Source: Gymnopus androsaceus JB14
Lineage: Eukaryota > Basidiomycota > Agaricomycetes > Agaricales > Omphalotaceae
Assembly: GCA_009733575.1 (NCBI GenBank)
Contig: ML769479.1
Coordinates: 81,421-145,420 of the forward strand
Direction: 5' to 3'
Length of the DNA stretch: 64,000 nucleotides
Part shown: piece by piece, positions 57,439-64,000 of the stretch
How positions within the stretch are numbered: position 1 is the first letter of the stretch
How the letters are laid out: every line of letters begins with the position of its first letter
Program-made: the position numbers and the translations under genes
Notes under the pieces: generated by a model
What the model was told of the DNA's origin: nothing
Seen by the model: the letters and a program-made list of their open reading frames with translations, nothing else
Database searches by the model: none

Positions 57439-59321
57439 ATGACGCTGAAATCAACATGCAGGTTTGGTCCGATGCTTATTGGAGTTTTCCTCAACATGAT
57501 CTTGTACGGAGTAAGTCCTACACAAAGGCTTCGTCTTGAATCTGCTGATAGCGATTGGTATAGGTTCTAATCAACCAAGCAAGTAGCTTTATCTGTCACT
57601 CAGTTTGCTTCTGACACCAAGGCGACTCATGAGCAGACATACTTTTATTTCAAGACGTACACCTCGTATGTTGTTTACCAAACCAACCTGGCCATAACAC
57701 TCATCCACGATATTCGCAGCGACTCGATTTGGATTCGCCTTTTTGTGGCCTACCTATTCGTGTTGGAGAGCGCGAATACGGCCATTGATATGGCCATGAT
57801 GTATCAACCTCTGATTGCAGAATATGGTGCGTTGGGCCTTGCTCTAGCACCATAGCCTCCGTTCTAACTTGGAGAGCTCATTGTAGGAACAGAAAAGGCA
57901 GTAATGAACTTTCCTACTCGTGCGTCATTATAGCTCACAGTTGAAGGATGGAAGCTTACTGCATTTTAATAACACTACTATTAGTATTCATGATGGGTAC
58001 GTTTGCAAATGCAGACATGATCATTAATCTTACTTATCAACGGCACAAGAACCTATCCTGATAGTGCGTCGAATCTCATGTTGCTCTCTATGGTCTAATT
58101 CGGTGGTCAGGTGTTAATCTCTGCACCAATCCAGTGTTTCTTCGCTTGGAGGATACAGAGGATCACTCAGTCCTATTGGATACCATGTGTTGTTGTAGCG
58201 CTCGCATTAGCATCGTCTGGTAAGTGTTGGCATTGTGGCTCTTGTTGCTAGGGTTAAATTATCCTTGACCGTTGTAGCTGGAGGCTTCATTACCGGGGTA
58301 AAGGTCGCCATTTTGAAGCTCTTTATAAAGAAGCCAGAGCTGCATTGGCCGGCATTGCTGTGGCTGCTGACATCCTGCGTCGCTGATCTGCTTATCACGG
58401 TCACATTAGTCCGGAGCTTAGTATGTCCTTTCTACGCTATCTCATAATATCGTTGGATATTAATCTGATATTGGTTCAGTCCCAGCGCAAAACAGGCTTT
58501 GTTGTGACGGACACCGTAGTTGATAAAATCATAAGATGTACGGTCAATCAGGCTCCTCATGAAAAAAATCAACGCTGACAATATCTTTAGTGACGGTGAA
58601 GAATGATTTTCTCAAGTGGACTGAGGATTTATACTGAGATTGGCATGGAATAGGTCCAAACAGGCATGATAACGTGAAGACACAGAACACTTCAGTATTG
58701 TTGGGCATTTCTAATATTAATAAACAGCGCGGTTTCTGCTATTGGGGACGTTGTTTCCTTCCTGGCTTTACCGGTATGCGAACCCAAGTTTTACGCAACT
58801 TAATACCCTTATCGGTTCTAAATCCGGGATTACAGCATACTGCGATGTGAGTAGCTCCGCCACTCGCTTCAACTCGCTAGCTTGTTGGCTCATACAGCCT
58901 ATACATTCTCATAGAAACTTCCTGTGGGATATCACTTTGGCGAAGCTCTATGCCAATTGTCTAATGTCCACTTTAAATGCCCGAGCGACTCTCATGAGCA
59001 GCAGCCAAGTTACGCCGGTACACAGGAATGCGTTAGACCCTTCAATGCCGAGTGAATCGAGATTCCGTCCGGTAAGATAAAAATGCTACGAATATCCTGT
59101 ATGAGCTAAGGACTGTCTTGCATCATAGATGGATGGATTTTCCGAGCGTTCTCGCAATGTATGTTACGTCTTCGTTTTTGTATTCGTTGCTTAAACCAGT
59201 GGTTCTGCTTCAGGTCATTGCGCCTCAGGTTTACGAGCTCGACAATACTAAGGCATTCGAAATGTCCAACTCCGACCATACTGAAGCGCATAGGGACATC
59301 GAGCGATTTGGGATACTTTGA
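57439..59321 (+). CDS. DUF6534-type multi-pass membrane protein
   Basis: A start at 57439 gives MTLKSTCRFGPMLIGVFLNM ILYG, split by introns from VLINQ, TYFYFKTYTS and SIWIRLFVAYLFVLESANTA. Then come LISAPIQCFFAWRIQRITQS YW, GFITGVKVAILKLFIKKPEL HW with LLTSCVADLLITVTLVRSL, SQRKTGFVVTDTVVDKIIR, LWDITLAKLYANCLMSTLNA R, and a soluble tail ending DIERFGIL at 59321. The order of membrane segments and the RKTGFxxTDxxVDKIIR and SLxSTLNxR blocks match the large basidiomycete family carrying DUF6534. Seven or so membrane helices are predicted by eye. The function is unknown. In-frame ATGs upstream (57331 onward) are possible starts. Confidence 0.8.
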
Positions 59322-60092
59322 CGAAGGTCTGTCTTTGAGGCTATGTATTCTTCTATAGAAGTTGTTGACTAAAGGTCTTCGAAAGTCAATGATAGTATTT
59401 CATCGACGGATTTAACTATCATATCTTTTACTGCCTACTTACACATGCATGCTCTTGTCCATCGTGGATCTGTTTTTCTTGTTCTTTTGCTCTATGTCAG
59501 CCTTCAGACTGGATCATACGCAGTGGACTGTCATATCCTCTTTCATTAACAGTGAAATGGCACTCGAATGAATATTTCGATAGATTTGACAGTCCGCATC
59601 TTGTCCAAAAGTAGACAGAGGTCCTTCAAGTTTCACCTTGTGATTTGTTGCCTTGAATCCCAATCCATCTAACGCCGGTTTACAGTTCTTATAGGGGCCT
59701 CTATCTAAGCTCCGATTTCTTGTTGAATGTTTCTAGCTTGGTTTCTAGTGAAAGAATATGCACTTTGCTTCCGTATATATATACAGACGCGTCGCGCGTC
59801 TGGGACAACTTCTCGTCCCTTTTCTTCTCTTCGACTATCAGGGTCGCATCAATTCTGTCAGCTTCAGCGTCCGACTTCCAAAAACTTACATACAGGTGCT
59901 ACCATCTGATGTATCATCTAACTTTCTGCGCTTCTCATGAACCAATTCATTTAAGACCTCATTCCGACCCGGATGTGGCATTTGAGATGCGTCAGCAATG
60001 CCAGCCACCAACTATAAGAGCTCAACTGTTATCTGGTACATTGTACGAGGACCCACAGTTACCCCCTCAGTTCCCCAGGTGCTCTTCTCGCC
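59322..60092. other. Intergenic region, MFS promoter side
   Basis: Contains a TATATATATA stretch at about 59773-59783 followed at once by the perfect palindrome CAGACGCG-TCG-CGCGTCTG (59784-59802), about 290 bp before the MFS start codon. The overlapping ORFs at 59720-60112 were not accepted. Confidence 0.5.
59784..59802. promoter_or_regulatory. Perfect GC-rich palindrome beside a TATA run
   Basis: Two 8-bp arms, CAGACGCG and CGCGTCTG, with a 3-base spacer form a dyad of the kind bound by dimeric regulators such as Zn2Cys6 proteins. Its link to the downstream transporter gene is inferred from position only. Confidence 0.4.
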
Positions 60093-61870
60093 ATGCCCAT
60101 CTTGCAATCTAACACTCCAGAGACGGAGGACTTAAAGCTCGAAAAGAGCGCAGCATCTTCCATTGGGAGCTCTGGGGAACTTTCAATTCTCAAAAACCCT
60201 GTATTGGACAAGAAAGTCTGGTCGAAACTCGACATTCACATTTTGCCCATCGTCGCGATGTTCTATCTTCTATCATTTCTGGTGAGTTTTTGGGTGTAAT
60301 ATACGTCTTGGTAAAGGCTGACGCTACTGTGTGTGTTCTACTAGGATAGAACGAATGTAGCCAACGCCCGCGTTGCAGGTCTCCAAGCCGATCTAAAAAT
60401 GACGAACAAGCAATATAGTATCGCCTTAACGGTGACCTACGTGCCGTATATCCTTGCAGAGCTACCCTCGAATCTCATGCTCAAGGTATATAGATGTACT
60501 ATCCTCGTCGAAACACTTGTCCTTACGAATTTTTTGTCCTCATCAGGCTGTAGGACCTAATCTCCATGCTTCCAACGATGCTTACTCTTTGGGGCATTGT
60601 AGCAATGGCTCAGGGCCTCGTCAGAACTTATTCGGGTCTTCTCGCATGTCGATTCTTCCTAGGTCTTCTCGAGGGTGGCCTTTTCCCGGGAATTGTGCTC
60701 TATCTCTCATACTTCTATCCACGATACAAGATGGCCCTGCGGTGAGATTCCAAGCTAATACGTTGAGTTTATTCCTGATCAACTTTCCCTTTCTCCACTT
60801 TTCACACAGCGTATCCACCTTCTTTTCTGCTGCCTCCTTGTCCGGTGCATTCAGCGGTATTCTCGCTTATGGAATTATCCGTATGGATGGCGTCGGAAAC
60901 CGACCCGGTTGGTCTTGGATTTTCATCCTTGAGGGCCTGTTCACGCTCTTGTTCGGATTTTCTTCGTATTTCACTCTTCCTCGATCTATCGACACAGCAT
61001 GGTTCCTCAGTAACCAAGAGAAGGAATACGTGAATGCAAAATTGCTTGAAGACAGCACCAATACGGACGAGGACGGGTTCACTTGGAAGGAGGTTATAGA
61101 GGCGCTCAAGCTCCCTCAGCTCTGGTTCCTCAATATCGCCTTCTTCCTAGATGGCACAATTCTTTATGCTTTGGCTTAGTACATCTTTCCCTCATTGATT
61201 GTAATTACAATGCTTACTATATGCGTCCCTATAGCTTTACACCATCAATCATCGTAGGCCTTGGGTATACTGCAGCAAAGGCCCAGTTGATGAGTGTTCC
61301 ACCATTTGCTGTTGCTTTTGTCGTAGCGATGGCCTCGTCGTTCATTTCTGACCGCTATCGATGCCGTGGGATCGTCTGCGTTGTGTCTTCCGTGTTTTGT
61401 GCCATTGGTTTTGCAATGTTCTTAGGTATGTAATCGACCCAGTCTGAAGCTAATGTAGATACTCACATTCCGCCGAAGGATCAAATTCAACTCATGTTCA
61501 ATACGGTTCCCTGTTCTTCTCTATCCCAGGAACGTACACATTAGCACCAACAGGCTCTGCGTGGAATTCAAATAATGCTTCTCCGCAGACCCGTCGAGCG
61601 ACAGTGATTGCTTTTGGGTTCATCATGACCAACTGTGGAGGCATTCTGGCAACATGGTTGCTTGGCTCATTGAGCCCTGCACCAAGATACACTGAGGCTA
61701 CGATTATTTTGCTGGTGTTCAGTATTGTCTGTGCGCTGTTTTGTGCTATCAATCTTTTCTATTTGCGGAGGCAAAACATGATGAAGGCTGAAAAAAGGAG
61801 AACTTTGCGGAGGGAGGAAGAAAATCCAGGGCTTGGGGATCGTAGTGCTTGGTACATTTACAACTTGTAG
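60093..61870 (+). CDS. MFS transporter, allantoate-permease (ACS) type
   Basis: The ATG at 60093 opens an acidic cytosolic N-terminus, then WSKLDIHILPIVAMFYLLSF and, after an intron, DRTNVANARVAGLQADLKMT (the family D-R-x-N-x-x-N-A motif). Further: YVPYILAELPSNLMLK, MLPTMLTLWGIVAMAQGLVR, CRFFLGLLEGGLFPGIVLYL, SLSGAFSGILAYGIIRMDG, GWSWIFILEGLFTLLFGFSS, then the central loop. The second half has YFTPSIIVGLGYTAAKAQLM SVPPF, NCGGILATWLLGS and a basic tail to 61870. About 490 residues and 12 helices are as expected for proton-coupled anion uptake at the plasma membrane. After AVGPNL (about 60560) one extra base breaks the frame unless splicing uses the AG at GCTGTAG. The substrate is not deducible. 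Confidence 0.85.
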
Positions 61871-62928
61871 TCTATATAACGACTCGAATTATTACTAATG
61901 ATTATACCCATCTGTTTACCCTCTTACTTTGCTCTTAAGTACCGAGGCGAATTTCGTAAGGTCATGGTTTTAGGATGGCCTTCCGTATCCGTTCGAGGTA
62001 ATAAATATCGCTCATACGGCTACAAGAAGGCTCTGTTGGGAGCAGTGACAAAATTACGTTTACGATTACGGTTGACAGAGATAGCAAACTTGAATGCGAG
62101 GGGAGTGCGTGGAAATGATGCAGTTCGGTAGCTCTTTGCCTAGAGCACAAGACGGATGGATGCTAGGGAGAGAGCTGATGCTGACGCGGACGATGCGATA
62201 ACCTCGCTACCTGGCGACCAACTTGATGATCAGACCAGAGCAGATACCCGCGGAAATTGAGATCATGAATTGACTCAGATAATGCGATTTAATGTTTATG
62301 CTTTGAGCTTGTAATGTACTAGAACCCGAAGTTCAGCTAGAATGCACTTGAGATACAGGATATTTTTTCTCCCAAAGTCTCAATACTCAAGGTCCTAACT
62401 TAGCATCTGGGTACAAGATGAAGATATACTGCTATACTTCAACTTGGTGCTCGACTTGCGAGTGGGGTCTGGGAGTGGGAGCGTTGGCTGTGAAGCATTC
62501 GTCATATCCTACTGTCATTGAAATTTAGGCCTCTTTTCCCACTATCCTGAGAATTGTTCCTAGCGACTCATCATCTTAGATAGTTCTGGCTACTATACCG
62601 ATGGATTCCCGATCTTTTCCCCCATTTCCGTTGCTACTCCATTCAATTCATTCACCCACAGGCCACCAGAATTGAATTTCTTGTGTCACTTGAGCGAAGA
62701 TTTGAAGTGGAACAATTGTAATATTCTCTCACCGGTTTGCAGTGGAGCAGGCATGAAACAATTCCACAGTCGGGTGAGACCCCTGGGCTTGATCTGAGCC
62801 AATGAAGCTGCCAAAAATGGGTGCTTCCTCCCTGGCCCAATGATATAACTTAAACCTATCCACAATTCACCGTAAGCTGTATCGACCCCATTGTATGCCT
62901 CACTGCACACCTAAACACAATATCGATC
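61871..62928. other. Intergenic, no supported gene
   Basis: Small ORFs at 61898-62150 and 62652-62910 overlap on opposite strands without motifs. Confidence 0.45.
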
Positions 62929-64000
62929 ATGACACCAGAAGAGTCAGAACAGATTGCGTATGCTGGAAGTGTAGTATTTGAAAATAATTCTACCATAATG
63001 TTATTAAGTGGGCTTGTTGGTAAGCAATGATAAGGGTGGTGAAGAAGGACACTCATTTAATAGGTTGCCACCAGGGGTCTACATACTGGCTTTCACTATT
63101 AGCATGCATATCATCTTGTACGCTTATTCCTATACACTATATTCTGTACTAACACCTACATATCTGAAACTACACTGTAGGCAAAAGAACAATAACAGAT
63201 GGGCATATAAAGCCTTAATTGCACTCCTTCTCATGGCATTTGCACTGGCAGCTCTTTTCGCTTGCTTGGATGTTGCGATTGGCTTGCTCTCTGTCAGGTT
63301 CGGTTTCATGGTGCCGCTTTCAGGAGGTCTCATTGCACAGGAGTTGGCTGCTGACTCGAAAATCAGTGGTATGTCCATTATAAATGACTGGACTGGAAAC
63401 TGCATTGTGAATTCTGCATAATACATCATTTAGGATACAAAACTGAAATTGTATCCCATATAGTTCCTAATTGCTGATACGGCTATTGTTTGGAGAGCTT
63501 GGGCACTTTGGGCAGAAAATAGGCTGGTTAAATGGACACTGCTGATCATCCTGCTGGCAGACATTGGTGGTCTCCTTTGCTTGATCTCCCTGACATATAT
63601 ACTAACATTGGAGACTACGTAGGCATCAACATTGCTGATGCTGTTGTTGACACTAAAGTCATTATCAATGCACTCAACACAGACAATAATGCAGTGACCT
63701 TTGATTCGCTCAGTCCCGCGCTCAATTTGACGGTAAATATTGTGGCAACACTTCTTATAGCTCATCGGGCATGGTGGGCATTGGGCACCTGATTCATTTC
63801 AGTGTACTTATTATATGTGTATCTGTTAGGAAACATCATCAATCAACCTCCGCAATATTTCACAACAGCAAAACGCAAGTGGGAGCAATCCTTCTACTTA
63901 TGGTTGAGTCTGGTGCAATTTTTGGTGTGGTACAGGTCTGTACCTTTCTCAAGTGTCAGGAAATATTTGAAGTTATCTTATTGTTTGAGAAGGTGACTTA
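62929..64000 (+). CDS. Fungal multi-pass membrane protein, 3' end beyond the window
   Basis: Exon 1 (62929-63019) reads MTPEESEQIAYAGSVVFENN with a short hydrophobic end. The intron 63020-63074 joins GLVG to VYILAFTISMHIILYAYSY. Later segments: KALIALLLMAFALAALFACL; after the 63369-63463 intron, FLIADTAIVWRAWALWAENR with LLIILLADIG; then ALNLTVNIVATLLIAHRAW; and, after a further intron, KTQVGAILLLMVESGAIFGV. The alternation of helices and the xxDTAxVWRAW block are familiar from basidiomycete seven-helix orphan membrane proteins. The function is unknown. The coding region continues past 64000. Confidence 0.7.

Noticed and set aside
49429..60600. A terpenoid biosynthetic gene cluster
   Set aside because: Apart from the synthase, the neighbours (PIN protein, hydrolase, DUF6534 protein, MFS carrier) are not specific to terpene pathways, and no P450 or other tailoring enzyme was seen.

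Overview
The window looks like a transposon-rich chromosome segment from a basidiomycete fungus, most likely an agaricomycete. The evidence is genes broken by many short GT-AG introns (about 45-60 nt) and protein families typical of that group: a KAR5/Tht1-like karyogamy protein, a sesquiterpene synthase with the basidiomycete motif set, a DUF6534-type membrane protein, a TPR-CHAT protein and an allantoate-permease-like MFS carrier. No bacterial operon, CRISPR array, rRNA gene or convincing functional tRNA was seen. I do not assign a genus.

Layout. About 1-24 kb is mostly mobile DNA: a 2.6 kb fold-back palindrome (77-2720); a complete but dead hAT transposon (3616-8362, 12-bp TIRs, 8-bp TSD ATGATCAG); a decayed PIF/Harbinger element (Myb-like gene, DDE transposase, TIR-like ends near 9643 and 22533); and, inside the latter, an LTR retrotransposon (14750-22113) with 215-bp LTRs and a 5-bp TSD GCTAT. 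The LTR element carries a gag remnant and a block flanked by inverted tRNA-like repeats; the block holds a histone H1 pseudogene and an unrecognised multi-exon gene remnant.

About 22.8-31.3 kb is a host gene island: a small secreted protein (-), KAR5 (+) and TPR-CHAT (-). About 31.7-49.1 kb is again repeat-dominated. It holds a hAT-type MITE with TSD; a GTAGCA-rich minisatellite tract; two copies of a TA-flanked palindromic MITE; a long-TIR element with TSD CCCCGAT; and, inside its right arm, a head-to-tail dimer of an element that left no target duplication. It also holds a second, mosaic copy of KAR5, broken by a copia-bearing insertion and by a MULE-like element with a 9-bp TSD. About 49.4-64 kb is a second host gene island: PIN-domain protein (-), sesquiterpene synthase (-), a small basic protein (+), alpha/beta hydrolase (-), a small broken gene (-), DUF6534 membrane protein (+), MFS transporter (+) and a multi-pass membrane protein (+, cut by the window end).

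The host genes are not an obvious pathway cluster; the terpene synthase has no neighbouring P450 or prenyl-transferase in view. Two patterns cut across the window. Premature stops in several relics sit at codons that a single C-to-T change could have produced, and the LTR pair differs almost only by transitions; this suggests a mutational defence or deamination. Separately, several otherwise conserved host genes carry a single-base indel, so either pseudogenisation is common or the assembly has uncorrected indels. All exon borders, percentages and counts here were made by eye.
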